This document shows positions 1-8,631 of a stretch of DNA of 64,000 nt, piece after piece. Source of the stretch: Saprospiraceae bacterium. Lineage in GTDB: Bacteria > Bacteroidota > Bacteroidia > Chitinophagales > Saprospiraceae. The DNA is taken from assembly GCA_020627535.1 (NCBI GenBank), contig JAHDGU010000003.1, positions 124,001 to 188,000 of the forward strand, given 5' to 3'. Both the position numbers and the translations under genes were made by a program. How positions within the stretch are numbered: position 1 is the stretch's first letter; each line of letters opens with the position of its first letter. The notes below the pieces were generated by a model. That model saw only the letters and a program-made list of their open reading frames with translations. It was not told the origin of the DNA and did no database searches.

Positions 1-2335
1 GCATCTCCGAGATCTGATCAGATCCATTAAGGTGGACAGTAAGCTCATCTCCAACAGGATTGGGATAAACATAAAGCAAGGATTCTTTAACCTCCGGGTC
101 ATTTTGCTCCGTGCCATCATATTTAACAGTCATGATGCTCTCAGAACCAGGGATCTTCACTTCCCTGCCATCTCCACGCTGAGCGTAAATGTCATCGATG
201 CGAATCTTGTAGTCTCTGAATAGAATGTCACCTGACTGGAATCCTTCAATGTCTTCGTCTCCTACGATAAATACAACCTCTCCGATTTTTCCACCACCGC
301 TCACTGCTCGGCCATCAGTTCGTGTAATCGCCGCATCTATCTTTCCTTCGAAAGGAACTACTCCAAGGTCTAGCGAAGGACCATCTAGAGTTAACCAACT
401 ATCATGTTCTGCAATGAACCGCATCGAGCCACTATCTACTACATTGACATTGTAGTCTAGAGAAAAACTCAAACCGTGGTAATCGATCATTGGATAAGTC
501 TCATTCCCAGCGTAAATGGATATGATCGCTAGATCACCTGTAGTTACATCAGGAGTCTCAATGACCAAATCGAAGGGATATGCTTTGATATCGTAGTCCT
601 CATCTGGAATCACTGTATGTACCGAGTAGTAATTCTCAAGGATTTTGGATGTGTCACTCGATAATAGAATGCCATCACCGTCGGTATCTACATGCTTGAT
701 ATTGCTACCATTGGATGCTAGCTCCCAACGCCAGTCCTCACAGTGCTGTCCGTACCATTCTTCGGCTTCAGCTTCCGGTCTACTAGGCCCGGAAAGACCC
801 ATGTGCCATCCGAGGGGTAAAAGGTCTCTCACATTGACCTTGCCATCACTATTCGCATCACCAGGCCAAACGCAATTCTGTACACAAGGACAGGTCGTGT
901 CCGGTACAAGATCTAAGACAATCACTTCAATCCTTACCGGTGTACAGCTATCTGCACCTGTAACACAGTATTGTATCTCAAACTCATCAGTCCCTACGTA
1001 ATCCTGATCAGGATCGTATACTACTTGGTTGTACCCATATACCTCGTGGCAGTCAATATAGATGTATTGATAGCCTGGAAAAGGTGTCAAATGGCCATTG
1101 ATCGGATCTTGGACTACTTCAAAATCAAAACTCAATACCGGGACCTCGTAGTTGAGGATCACCGGAGTATTTTTCGGAGTCACGATGTGATACAAATCAT
1201 CATTCATCGGTTCGTGGTCATCCACGTAGATGTATACGTCCGCTGTTTCACAACTGATGTCAAAGACATCACAAATCGTGTAATTGAACTTCACAAGTCC
1301 TTCAAAATCATCTTCTGGCGTGTAGTGAAACTCTCCATCACCGAGGTAGACTAGTTCGCCAGCAGGGTCAAAATAGTCGTCAATGGGAAAGTTATCCGTC
1401 AGATCATTGTCAAATACATTGAAAGAGATGGCATTATTGCGAGAAGTGTACACATAATCATCGATGGCAAAACCATTTTGATCTGGCACGTAGATGACTG
1501 TGACCACGACAGTCCTGGTCACCCCCTCGGGGTTCATAAGCTGGAAAGTGTCTTGCCCACTGAAATCTTCATCTGGCGTGTAGAGCACAACATCGTTCCC
1601 GACTGAATCCACTGTTCCGTGTAGAGGATCAATGTTTACATCAAAATCACTTCCTGGAAGAAGAACCGTAAGGGCAGTATTCTTGGAAGTTGAATATTTC
1701 ACTGTGTCAGAATCCGGCTCAATATCAGGATCCACTACACATACCGAGACCTGTCCACTTGCGCAAGTACCTATACTGTCACAAGCGACATAGTTGATGT
1801 AAGCCATGCCCAAGAAGTCTGGTGTCGGAGTGAATGATATGCTATGATCCGAGGCTATCTCAGCATCGCCGTTATTCACTAGGGCTAGATGTGTAATCTC
1901 CAGCCCTCCAGCACTCGTGCTATCATTGGCAACGACGTCGAAGATATTGTTCTCTGTATTGACCACAACTGAGATGTAGTCCTTCTGCGGTATCACTACG
2001 CTCTCGACAATGTGCACATCCAATGCCATGAACTTGGTCTCCCAAAATGGCCAGCTGCCTTCATTATATCTCACAACCACTTTGTCACTGCCTAGGACGT
2101 CGGCAGCATCTATGACTAGTTCCCACTCTCCGTTACCAAGGAAATTATCTTCGGCAGTACCAAGGGACGAGTTGAGATTATTAGTGATTTGACTGAAACC
2201 GGCGTCATAGAGTCTTGACCACTGGGTATTTTTAATGATATAGACGTCCTCATATGGAGACTGTGCCATCAAGGAATGGCATAGGACTCCAAGCAGGAAA
2301 CTCAGAACAATCGTCCTTGTTTGGTTCATCATCAT
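1..2335 (-). CDS. Secreted multi-domain cadherin-like protein with T9SS tail (3' end cut off)
   Basis: About 778 codons are visible and the C-terminus lies beyond the left edge. The start offers three Met codons in a row, followed by a signal peptide ending near SLMAQ. Four segments carry the same beta-sandwich signature, for example TPTPDFLG (about residue 167), TPDEDFSG (252), TPEDDFEG (337) and DPDQDYVG (439), which resembles tandem cadherin-like or Ig-like domains. A dockerin/EF-hand-like stretch, GDANSDGKVNVRD, follows near residue 491. The visible end, YVYPNPVGDELTV (about 750), is the beginning of a type A T9SS sorting domain. Inference: a cell-surface or released structural or adhesion protein. 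Domain assignment is by eye and the exact family is uncertain. Confidence 0.85.
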   Translation of the reverse strand, partial: MMMNQTRTIVLSFLLGVLCHSLMAQSPYEDVYIIKNTQWSRLYDAGFSQITNNLNSSLGTAEDNFLGNGEWELVIDAADVLGSDKVVVRYNEGSWPFWETKFMALDVHIVESVVIPQKDYISVVVNTENNIFDVVANDSTSAGGLEITHLALVNNGDAEIASDHSISFTPTPDFLGMAYINYVACDSIGTCASGQVSVCVVDPDIEPDSDTVKYSTSKNTALTVLLPGSDFDVNIDPLHGTVDSVGNDVVLYTPDEDFSGQDTFQLMNPEGVTRTVVVTVIYVPDQNGFAIDDYVYTSRNNAISFNVFDNDLTDNFPIDDYFDPAGELVYLGDGEFHYTPEDDFEGLVKFNYTICDVFDISCETADVYIYVDDHEPMNDDLYHIVTPKNTPVILNYEVPVLSFDFEVVQDPINGHLTPFPGYQYIYIDCHEVYGYNQVVYDPDQDYVGTDEFEIQYCVTGADSCTPVRIEVIVLDLVPDTTCPCVQNCVWPGDANSDGKVNVRDLLPLGWHMGLSGPSRPEAEAEEWYGQHCEDWRWELASNGSNIKHVDTDGDGILLSSDTSKILENYYSVHTVIPDEDYDIKAYPFDLVIETPDVTTGDLAIISIYAGNETYPMIDYHGLSFSLDYNVNVVDSGSMRFIAEHDSWLTLDGPSLDLGVVPFEGKIDAAITRTDGRAVSGGGKIGEVVFIVGDEDIEGFQSGDILFRDYKIRIDDIYAQRGDGREVKIPGSESIMTVKYDGTEQNDPEVKESLLYVYPNPVGDELTVHLNGSDQISEM

Positions 2336-2439
2336 CAGTCTAATCAAAATTACACGCCTAAGGTTCCACGAGCGAGGCTAATCTGATCAAAAAGTGTCAC
2401 TTTAACATCAGATTGGCATCCACACAGCCCTTTGGTCAT

Positions 2440-2482
2440 CAGACGTGTACAAATATATAAAATCATTATAATATGTAAATGA
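2440..2482 (-). promoter_or_regulatory. Promoter of the left-edge secreted protein
   Basis: On the minus strand TATATTTG (2450-2457) fits the Bacteroidota -7 consensus TAnnTTTG exactly. A TTTAC about 18 nt upstream could serve as the -33 element, although it lacks the usual TTG. This would give a leader of roughly 105 nt before the start at 2335. Confidence 0.45.
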
Positions 2483-2553
2483 ATCTTATGACGGGAGGTA
2501 TACATTAGTCTACATTCTAATACCTTCGTTGTGATCTCTGAACAAACTCACAC

Positions 2554-2574
2554 ATGAAAGACGCCAATCTGTGA
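2554..2574 (+). promoter_or_regulatory. Possible six-codon leader frame coupled to the GTG start
   Basis: ATG AAA GAC GCC AAT CTG TGA reads M-K-D-A-N-L-stop. Its TGA (2572-2574) overlaps the GTG (2571-2573) of the downstream gene in a GTGA arrangement of the kind used for translational coupling. No Shine-Dalgarno sequence is evident. It may be chance. Confidence 0.25.
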
Positions 2575-3989
2575 TCAATGGTAAGTTATATCGGGTGATT
2601 TCCTCATTTGACAGATACGAGCTTAATCGCTTGGAAAAGTTCATAAATTCACCCTACTTCAACAAGCATGCTCGCTTGATTCAAATCTTTAGTGCTGTGA
2701 AAGAATCTATCATTTTGGGCACTGACTTAGATGAAGCCGCGCTAGGTAGATTTGTCATGGGGGCTGAGTATGATCTCAAGAAATTTCGCAAGCTAACTTC
2801 CCAACTTCTGTCACTGGTACAGGACTATCTCGCGCAGCAGATCTACGAGAACAACCCTCTGCATCAAGCCAATTTTCTCCTTAGAGCGGTGCTAGATAAA
2901 AAGTTGGAAGACCTTTATAACTCGGCTAAATCGAAATCAGAAAGACTTGCCTCACGGCAACTCTACCGATCCTCCGATTACTTCTACCAAAAGTATCGCT
3001 ACGAACGATTGCTCTATGAGCTCTCTGGGGTAGAAGTAACTCGAGACAAACGCAGTGTCATTGAAAATCTGAACATAGAAACACTTGATAAAAACCTAGA
3101 CACATTCTACTTCATAGAGAAGCTGAGAAGTGAGATTCTCTTGCTCTATTGGCAAAATGTCTATGAGCACAAATACAGCCTAACTTTCAAGGATGAAATC
3201 TTGAATCACATCAAGCAAATAAACCTTGACGTGGGAGCATTAGAGATTTACTATTACTCTTATCTCTGTTATGCACATCCAGATAATGAACTCTACTACG
3301 AGAAACTTTATAACTTGATTCGGGAAGTACTAGATTCCATTCCGCAAGATGAGGCCAAGGATATACACAAGTCTGCCCTCAATTACTGCATCAGACGTAT
3401 CAACAAGGGAGAAAAAGAGTACCTCCGAGAAGCCTTCAAACTTTATCAGGAGGGTCTTCAAAATGAGACACTCTTTGACAATGATCTTCTGACACCTGCC
3501 CTCTTTAGGAATATCTGTACTACAGCACTTAGACTCGAAGAATATGAATGGTGCCTTAGTTTTATCGAGGAGTATAAATCAAGATTAGAAAAGCATACGA
3601 GAGAGAGTTTGGTGGCCCTGACCACTGCACAAGTCTATTTTTACCAGAAGCAATTTGAGCAGGTCTTACCATTCCTCAATTCCTACGAATCACAAGATCC
3701 AAAACTCAACCTCACAGCACGCCTACTAGCAGCTGCGTCCTACTATGAGCTAGATTTGTTCGACTTGCTAGATTCACATCTAGATAGCATGAAGATCTAT
3801 CTGCATCGGAACAAGGCCATCCCACAAAAAATCCGATCCCCCTACCAAAACTTCATCAAATACCTCAATCGCATCCTGAGTGCAGGAACGAATGGCAAAA
3901 AGCTCAGTGAGATTAAAAAGCAGATCAATGAGAACAAAGACTCCTACAACAGTAGCTGGCTGATAGAAAAGATTGATGAACTGCTCTGA
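2571..3989 (+). CDS. Helical-repeat protein of unknown function
   Basis: 472 aa, almost entirely alpha-helical by composition, rich in Leu, Tyr and Glu, with no signal peptide or membrane segment. The N-terminus has the pattern ELNRLEKFINSPYFNK. I recall similar N-termini (Glu-Leu..., then SPYFN or SPFFN) in many Bacteroidota hypothetical proteins of TPR-like shape, but I know no function. The start is GTG at 2571, because the nearest ATG (2578) is out of frame. A six-codon reading frame starting at ATG 2554 ends in a TGA that overlaps this GTG. The gene is followed directly by the TPR lipoprotein gene, whose promoter lies in the last codons of this one. Confidence 0.8.
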   Translation: MINGKLYRVISSFDRYELNRLEKFINSPYFNKHARLIQIFSAVKESIILGTDLDEAALGRFVMGAEYDLKKFRKLTSQLLSLVQDYLAQQIYENNPLHQANFLLRAVLDKKLEDLYNSAKSKSERLASRQLYRSSDYFYQKYRYERLLYELSGVEVTRDKRSVIENLNIETLDKNLDTFYFIEKLRSEILLLYWQNVYEHKYSLTFKDEILNHIKQINLDVGALEIYYYSYLCYAHPDNELYYEKLYNLIREVLDSIPQDEAKDIHKSALNYCIRRINKGEKEYLREAFKLYQEGLQNETLFDNDLLTPALFRNICTTALRLEEYEWCLSFIEEYKSRLEKHTRESLVALTTAQVYFYQKQFEQVLPFLNSYESQDPKLNLTARLLAAASYYELDLFDLLDSHLDSMKIYLHRNKAIPQKIRSPYQNFIKYLNRILSAGTNGKKLSEIKKQINENKDSYNSSWLIEKIDELL

Positions 3990-4006
3990 GCGAGTTCTAT
4001 CTTTGA
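3973..4006 (+). promoter_or_regulatory. Promoter of the TPR lipoprotein gene
   Basis: TATCTTTG at 3999-4006 fits TAnnTTTG. TTG at 3973-3975 lies 23 nt upstream, at the long end of the usual spacing. The site is inside the 3' end of the preceding gene and about 20 nt before the chosen ATG at 4027. Confidence 0.45.
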
Positions 4007-4026
4007 CTCTCAACTTACTCCACGAC

Positions 4027-4947
4027 ATGAGATATCTTCCCATACTTTTCATAGCGAGCCTACTGATGGCTTGTAATTCAGAGACCTATGAGTCTGAAGC
4101 GATTTCTACCGCAGTGAAAGCTTATGATGCGCAGCAAAATCAAGACAACGGTCGAGCGCTGGTCAATGCTTATCTCCAATACATCAATCAGAACAAGGAC
4201 TTTGCGGATAAGAACACAACAGCTGCTGCATTGCAAAAGGCCATCGTAGTCGCAGATGAACAAAAACTCAGTAGGGAGCGTACAGCCCTGATGCATATTG
4301 CAATCCGTGACTACTATGATGAGGCCGACACACCACAAAACATCTACGATATGGCCGAAGGCTTCAAGGAGCAAGGCAATGTCTTCGCATCTCAGGCGGT
4401 CTTCCTCGGTCTGGCAGAAGCGTTTCCAGATCATGAGCTGACCAAGAAGGCCTCTGCCAAAACCTCTATGGAGTTTCAGAGCCTTGATCAGATGATCCGT
4501 GGACTTGCCGAACGCATGTTCAATCAAGAAGCATCCGTCATTGACAAAGACATAGCAGCGGCATACGTCAATGTCTGCGAAGCGCATGCGCTCACAAAGC
4601 CGAAGGATGAGCAGTCACCACTCTACTTGCACAGAGCGGCTGAAATTGCAAGGAGCCTCGGGCATGTCAATAAGACGATGAATATTTACGACTGGCTGCT
4701 GGTCAAGTATCCACAAGACTCTCTCGCCGGCCAGGCACTCTTCCTCAAAGCTCAGACTCTTGATGATCTGATGGATCGCGAAGAAGATGCGAAACCGCTA
4801 TACGAGGAATTTATCAAGAAGTACCCCAACAGCCCATTTGCTGATGATGCCGAATTCCAGCTCCAAATGCTAGGAAAATCTGACGAGGAAGTGCTAGAAG
4901 AAATCTTGAGGAGGGCCAAAGAAAGAGAGGCGGCTGGGGAGCAATAG
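4027..4947 (+). CDS. TPR-containing lipoprotein
   Basis: 306 aa from ATG 4027. This start was chosen because it opens directly on a lipoprotein signal peptide, MRYLPILFIASLLMAC, with Cys at position 16 as the lipidated residue. An in-frame start further upstream would bury the signal. The rest is helical. The last third has tetratricopeptide-like units, for example the stretch around WLLVKYPQDSLAGQALFLKA and the following EEFIKKYPNSPFADDAEF, which look like the C-terminal TPRs of YbgF/BamD-type proteins. Inference: an envelope scaffold protein. A role in outer-membrane assembly cannot be claimed from sequence alone. It converges with the Spo0M-like gene, leaving 6 nt between the two stops. 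Confidence 0.82.
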   Translation: MRYLPILFIASLLMACNSETYESEAISTAVKAYDAQQNQDNGRALVNAYLQYINQNKDFADKNTTAAALQKAIVVADEQKLSRERTALMHIAIRDYYDEADTPQNIYDMAEGFKEQGNVFASQAVFLGLAEAFPDHELTKKASAKTSMEFQSLDQMIRGLAERMFNQEASVIDKDIAAAYVNVCEAHALTKPKDEQSPLYLHRAAEIARSLGHVNKTMNIYDWLLVKYPQDSLAGQALFLKAQTLDDLMDREEDAKPLYEEFIKKYPNSPFADDAEFQLQMLGKSDEEVLEEILRRAKEREAAGEQ

Positions 4948-4953
4948 GGCCAC

Positions 4954-5418
4954 CTACAAAAAATAAACTTCTTTCTCTGATCTGGGATTAAAGGCAGTAC
5001 CCTGCACTTTGACCTCTGCTGCTAATGTGTATATGCTTGAAGCATTCTTGGCCAATTTGGCAATTTCACCTATACCCTTGAAAATCAAGTTTTTGGACTG
5101 GAATTTTTCAACTCCGGACTGGAGTAGGTCAAACTCGAGCTCAAAGGGTAATCTATAGGGCTCATCTGGACTCACAGTGAAGGCTTCTTCAAAAAACCAT
5201 TCACCTAGCAAGTAGTCATCGATACGCTTATTCTTGCGTCGTCCACGCTTGTATGTTTCTATGAAGCGTAGGATCACTGAATTTACCGCTTGTTCGTTCT
5301 TTGTAGAAAACTCCAATACGCCCTTAATCACTTTGGCGGAAGCCTCGTGCTCGACTGGACAGTCTATGCGCACCTTGATGCCCTCTATCCCTAGCGCTTG
5401 CTTGATTCGCTTGATCAT
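4954..5418 (-). CDS. Spo0M-like arrestin-fold protein
   Basis: 154 aa, cytoplasmic, beta-rich. It opens with MIKRIKQALGIEGIKVRID, then alternating strands (KVIKGVLEF, VNSVILRFIETYK), and ends in strands around VKVQGTAFNPRSEKEV. This layout resembles the SpoOM (sporulation-control) family, which has an arrestin-like fold and also occurs in organisms that do not sporulate. It is shorter than Bacillus Spo0M (roughly 250 aa), so it holds only the core or is a relative. Function in Bacteroidota is unknown. The assignment is from pattern memory and is moderate. Confidence 0.6.
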   Translation of the reverse strand: MIKRIKQALGIEGIKVRIDCPVEHEASAKVIKGVLEFSTKNEQAVNSVILRFIETYKRGRRKNKRIDDYLLGEWFFEEAFTVSPDEPYRLPFELEFDLLQSGVEKFQSKNLIFKGIGEIAKLAKNASSIYTLAAEVKVQGTAFNPRSEKEVYFL

Positions 5419-5487
5419 ATATTTCTAAAACTGAGGATATTTTGGGAGAGTTCGATGATCTATCGACAATCTCTTGCGGATCCTCGA

Positions 5488-5976
5488 CTACATGACTCTT
5501 TGAAGCCATGATTGACTGATCGGCTTGAGGCCTGATCGACGCCATTCGCCAAGTGTGCGGACCATAAAGTCATAGATCTCCACATCATCTTGGACCCAGG
5601 GATGATCTGCTTGATCGCGCAGCTCTGACCAGCGCTCGACCTCTATATCATCACCCACTGGTCTGTAGATATAGTCTCGACTCAGAAAATCTAAACCTGA
5701 GTATGCTCCTACACTCCGGATGAGCTGCACACTGCTATCAATACTGCAGCCGCTGACAGCGGCTTTCTCTTCATCCACCGCTAAGATGATCATGCGCGCA
5801 TGTATCAATATCCCTCGCGCCACGACCTGCTCTCCATGTGAATTCCATGAGGCTGTAAAGTCATCGATCATTTTGACCGCCTGCTCCGCCACCTCCACAC
5901 TGAGAGGTTCGGGGCTGGCATAGATCCAGATCCTTGAGTGATCTGGCATCTTGAAGAGTATATCAGTCCCAGCCAT
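5488..5976 (-). CDS. Conserved small Bacteroidota protein (often mislabelled ABC transporter ATPase)
   Basis: 162 aa from the ATG at 5976 (MAGTDILFKMPDHSRIWIY). That ATG overlaps the last codons of the upstream Fe-S protein gene, whose stop is at 5963, which suggests translational coupling. A longer in-frame start at 6048 would lie deep in the neighbour and is less likely. The motifs IWIYASPEPLS, SWNSHGEQV, AAVSGCSIDSSVQLIR and GLDFLSRDYIY match a family found throughout Bacteroidota that databases often call ABC transporter ATPase. There is no Walker A or ABC signature here, so that name is unsupported. The recurring link with the Fe-S module suggests a helper role. No function is known. Confidence 0.75.
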   Translation of the reverse strand: MAGTDILFKMPDHSRIWIYASPEPLSVEVAEQAVKMIDDFTASWNSHGEQVVARGILIHARMIILAVDEEKAAVSGCSIDSSVQLIRSVGAYSGLDFLSRDYIYRPVGDDIEVERWSELRDQADHPWVQDDVEIYDFMVRTLGEWRRSGLKPISQSWLQRVM

Positions 5977-6754
5977 TGGATTGGACAATGAGTTCGGAGA
6001 GGTCGTAGACCATGATGTCTTCTTGCTTTTCTTTGGCCTTGAGCCCATCCATCAGCATCGTCGTGCAAAATGGACAATTGACGGCGATAGTCTTAGAGCC
6101 TGTCTCAATGGCTTCCTCTACCCTCTCAATATTGATGCGCTTATCACCTGGCTCATCCTCCTTGAACATTTGAGCACCTCCTGCACCACAACAGAGTCCT
6201 AGCGTGCGATTTCGAGGCATTTCCTTGATCTCCTTCCCAAGCTGAGTGATCAACTCTCGAGGTACATCGTACATGTCATTGACTCTACCTAGGTAACAAC
6301 TGTCATGATAGGTGACAGACCCCGTACTTTTCTGCACTTGAAGTCGCCCAGTCTCGATGAGCTCTTTGATAAACTCCGTGTGATGTACTACATCTACATC
6401 ACTGCCTAGTGCTGGATACTCATTCTTGATTGTATTGAAGCAATGAGGGCAAAACGTCACGAGACGCTTTACATTGTACATCTTGAAGGTCTCGATATTC
6501 TGCAGAGCCAGCATCTGAAACACAAACTCATTTCCTGCGCGTCTCGCTGGATCTCCAGTACAGTTCTCCTCTTTACCAAGGATGGCGAAGCTCACCTCAG
6601 CATGATTGAGGATCTTGACCAGTGCACGAGAAATCTTCTGCGCACGACTATCGTAGCTTCCAGCACATCCTACCCAAAACAATATCTCTGGCTCTACTCC
6701 CTGACTGGCAAGATCTGACATCAAGGGTACAGCGGCTTGATTTACATCGGACAT
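5963..6754 (-). CDS. CCG-domain Fe-S protein (HdrB/GlpC/LutA type)
   Basis: 263 aa with two cysteine-rich CCG-type modules: CAGSYDSRAQ and FCPHCFNTI in the first half, then CYLGR, LCCGAGGAQMF and NCPFCTTML. Such modules bind unusual Fe-S clusters in heterodisulfide reductase subunit B, GlpC and lactate-oxidation proteins. There is no membrane segment. It starts 7 nt behind the gene for a membrane ferredoxin and overlaps the start of the next gene, so the three form one operon. Inference: the soluble electron-accepting subunit of a membrane-bound redox module. The substrate is unknown. Confidence 0.85.
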   Translation of the reverse strand: MSDVNQAAVPLMSDLASQGVEPEILFWVGCAGSYDSRAQKISRALVKILNHAEVSFAILGKEENCTGDPARRAGNEFVFQMLALQNIETFKMYNVKRLVTFCPHCFNTIKNEYPALGSDVDVVHHTEFIKELIETGRLQVQKSTGSVTYHDSCYLGRVNDMYDVPRELITQLGKEIKEMPRNRTLGLCCGAGGAQMFKEDEPGDKRINIERVEEAIETGSKTIAVNCPFCTTMLMDGLKAKEKQEDIMVYDLSELIVQSNGWD

Positions 6755-6760
6755 AATTTT

Positions 6761-8104
6761 CTATGCATTGATCCAAGCGTCTCTCTCGACAGGCATTTGC
6801 CAAGGAGAGCTTGAGTTTTCTAGATTGGTGAACATGGGCGTCCAGTCCTTGGGACCTGCTGCCTCCGTCAAGATCTCATATCTACGCAGTTGTAGGATCG
6901 GATCAAGAGGATTGATCATCACAGGACAGGCCTCCACACAGGCATTACAGGTAGTACAGGCGTGAATTTCTTCCCTACTGATGTAGTCCCAGAGAGACTT
7001 TCCATCATCAAAGTACTTGGGTAAGTAGGGCTCAGCTGCTGGCCTTCCGGCAAATGTTTTGGCGTTCTTGGTGTCAAAATGATTTCCCACTTCTTCCGCA
7101 CGATCTCTGATATCCATCAGGATTTTGCGTGGAGATAGTTTCTTACCTGTAAGATTGGCCGGACATACACTCGTGCATCTTCCGCACTCTGTACAGCTGT
7201 AAGCGTCCATGATATTTTTCCAACTGAGGTCAAAGATGTCCTTGGCTCCAAATTCTGGGATATCGTCAGTCATCTCGGGAGTATCTGTGGTGAGTCCTAG
7301 CATCGACTTGACTTCTGCTGAGACGTCTTCCATATTGCTCATCTCTCCGCGCGAATTGAGCTTGGCATACCAGATATTGGGAAATGCCAAAAAAATATGG
7401 AGATGCTTAGACTTGGGTAGATAGTTGATGAAGGCAAAGACTGTCAGTATGTGAAGCCACCATCCCGCTCTTTCCATCAAGACCAACAAGTTTTTGTCGA
7501 GTCCTTGAAGAAAGGGTGCAATAGAACCACTCAGTAGTAGTGTCCCTGTATCAGGATAGTGTGACGGATCGATTGACTGCAATGCCACATCTGCACTATT
7601 CATCAAGAAAATGCCCGTGACCAGAGCGATCTCACCAAAGAGAATGAGATTGGCATCAAGCTTGGGCCAGAGGGTCATCTCAGGCTTGTGGAATCTAGGT
7701 AGTTTCAGCGCATTGCGTCGAGCAAGGAAGATGACAGTACCTACGAGCGCAAGAAGTGAAAGGATCTCTATGAAATTGATCAAAATGGTATACACTGGTC
7801 CAAGCGAGCCGGCAAAAACACGGTGCTTACCGGAAAAGCCATCTATGAAAATCTCAATAAGCTCTAGCTGAGTAAAAAGAAATGCGACATAGATGAAGAA
7901 GTGAAAGACAGCAGGGATAATGCGCTTGAACATCTTCTTCTGTCCAAAGGCTACTAAAAGCAGGTTTTTCCATCTCTGTGCCTCGTTACCAGATATCTCT
8001 TCGTCTCGGCCAAGGTGTATGTTGCGATACAGTCTCGAGTACTGTAAATAAGCCCAATAAAATGTGGCCAAAGCCACAATGGTAAATACCAATCTCTCCA
8101 GCAT
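6761..8104 (-). CDS. Membrane-bound 4Fe-4S electron-transfer protein (HdrE/HdrC-like fusion)
   Basis: 447 aa. The N-terminal half has about five hydrophobic segments (first at residues 5-20, then around 65-85, 100-125, 155-175 and 215-235), like the cytochrome-b-type or nitrate-reductase-gamma subunits of Hdr/Dsr complexes. The C-terminal half carries two ferredoxin clusters, CTECGRCTSVCP and CTTCNACVEACP. With the CCG protein downstream this is the standard two-gene layout of a quinone-linked Fe-S oxidoreductase, similar in outline to HdrDE or DsrMK. It is first in its operon. It diverges from the phosphoribosyltransferase, with starts 38 nt apart. The electron donor cannot be read from sequence. 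Confidence 0.85.
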   Translation of the reverse strand: MLERLVFTIVALATFYWAYLQYSRLYRNIHLGRDEEISGNEAQRWKNLLLVAFGQKKMFKRIIPAVFHFFIYVAFLFTQLELIEIFIDGFSGKHRVFAGSLGPVYTILINFIEILSLLALVGTVIFLARRNALKLPRFHKPEMTLWPKLDANLILFGEIALVTGIFLMNSADVALQSIDPSHYPDTGTLLLSGSIAPFLQGLDKNLLVLMERAGWWLHILTVFAFINYLPKSKHLHIFLAFPNIWYAKLNSRGEMSNMEDVSAEVKSMLGLTTDTPEMTDDIPEFGAKDIFDLSWKNIMDAYSCTECGRCTSVCPANLTGKKLSPRKILMDIRDRAEEVGNHFDTKNAKTFAGRPAAEPYLPKYFDDGKSLWDYISREEIHACTTCNACVEACPVMINPLDPILQLRRYEILTEAAGPKDWTPMFTNLENSSSPWQMPVERDAWINA

Positions 8105-8116
8105 CTATGCTTTCCG

Positions 8117-8124
8117 TATTTTTG
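8117..8124 (+). promoter_or_regulatory. -7 element before the phosphoribosyltransferase gene
   Basis: TATTTTTG fits TAnnTTTG and ends 18 nt before the chosen ATG at 8143, implying a very short leader. No clear TTG lies at the -33 position. Confidence 0.35.
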
Positions 8125-8142
8125 ACCAAGGTACGCTTTGTG

Positions 8143-8631
8143 ATGGAAATTCTTAATCAGGCTCAAACGAAATCAAAGATCAGGCGCATGGCCTTTCAGA
8201 TTGCAGAAAATCATCTCAATCTTGACAAGACGATTCTGCTTGGCATCAACTCCAATGGCTACACCCTAGCCAAGCTCATCCAAGATCAAATCTCCTCCAT
8301 CGCAGATCAGGAGCCTACACTGCACCGTATCAAGCTCAGTCCTGCAGATCCTCTGGAGAGCGAGGCGATCATAGAGCCTGAGCTCAAGATCAAAGGCAAA
8401 CGCATCATCTTGATCGATGACGTCGCCAATACGGGACGTACGCTTTTCTACGCACTCAAGCCCTTGATGGCAGCTATGCCAAAAAGTGTCGAGCTGGCTG
8501 TGATGATAGACCGATCCCACAAGTCATTTCCTGTGAGATCGGACTATGTCGGTCTTTCTCTCGCCACCACACTGAGAGAAAACATATCTGTCAATCTACA
8601 GCGAGGCAAGTTCTCTGTACACTTGGATTAA
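8143..8631 (+). CDS. PyrR-like phosphoribosyltransferase
   Basis: 162 aa from ATG 8143. The start was chosen because MEILNQAQTKSKIRRMAFQI aligns with the usual N-terminus of PyrR/phosphoribosyltransferase proteins, while the upstream in-frame ATG (8107) adds an unrelated 12-residue lead. The PRPP-binding signature is IILIDDVANTGRTL. Known function of the family: transfer of a phosphoribosyl group from PRPP to a base, and in PyrR also pyrimidine-linked regulation. Whether it regulates or only catalyses is open. Its stop shares four bases (TTAA) with the convergent lamin-tail gene. Confidence 0.8.
   Translation: MEILNQAQTKSKIRRMAFQIAENHLNLDKTILLGINSNGYTLAKLIQDQISSIADQEPTLHRIKLSPADPLESEAIIEPELKIKGKRIILIDDVANTGRTLFYALKPLMAAMPKSVELAVMIDRSHKSFPVRSDYVGLSLATTLRENISVNLQRGKFSVHLD

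Noticed and set aside
5488-5976. ABC transporter ATPase
   Set aside because: No Walker A, Walker B or signature motif; the name is a historical mislabel of the family.
8468-8484. TTTTT-GGCA-TAGC-TGCC hairpin (minus strand) in the phosphoribosyltransferase gene
   Set aside because: No CATTT and a loop unlike GAAA or GTAA; one such site is not distinguishable from chance.
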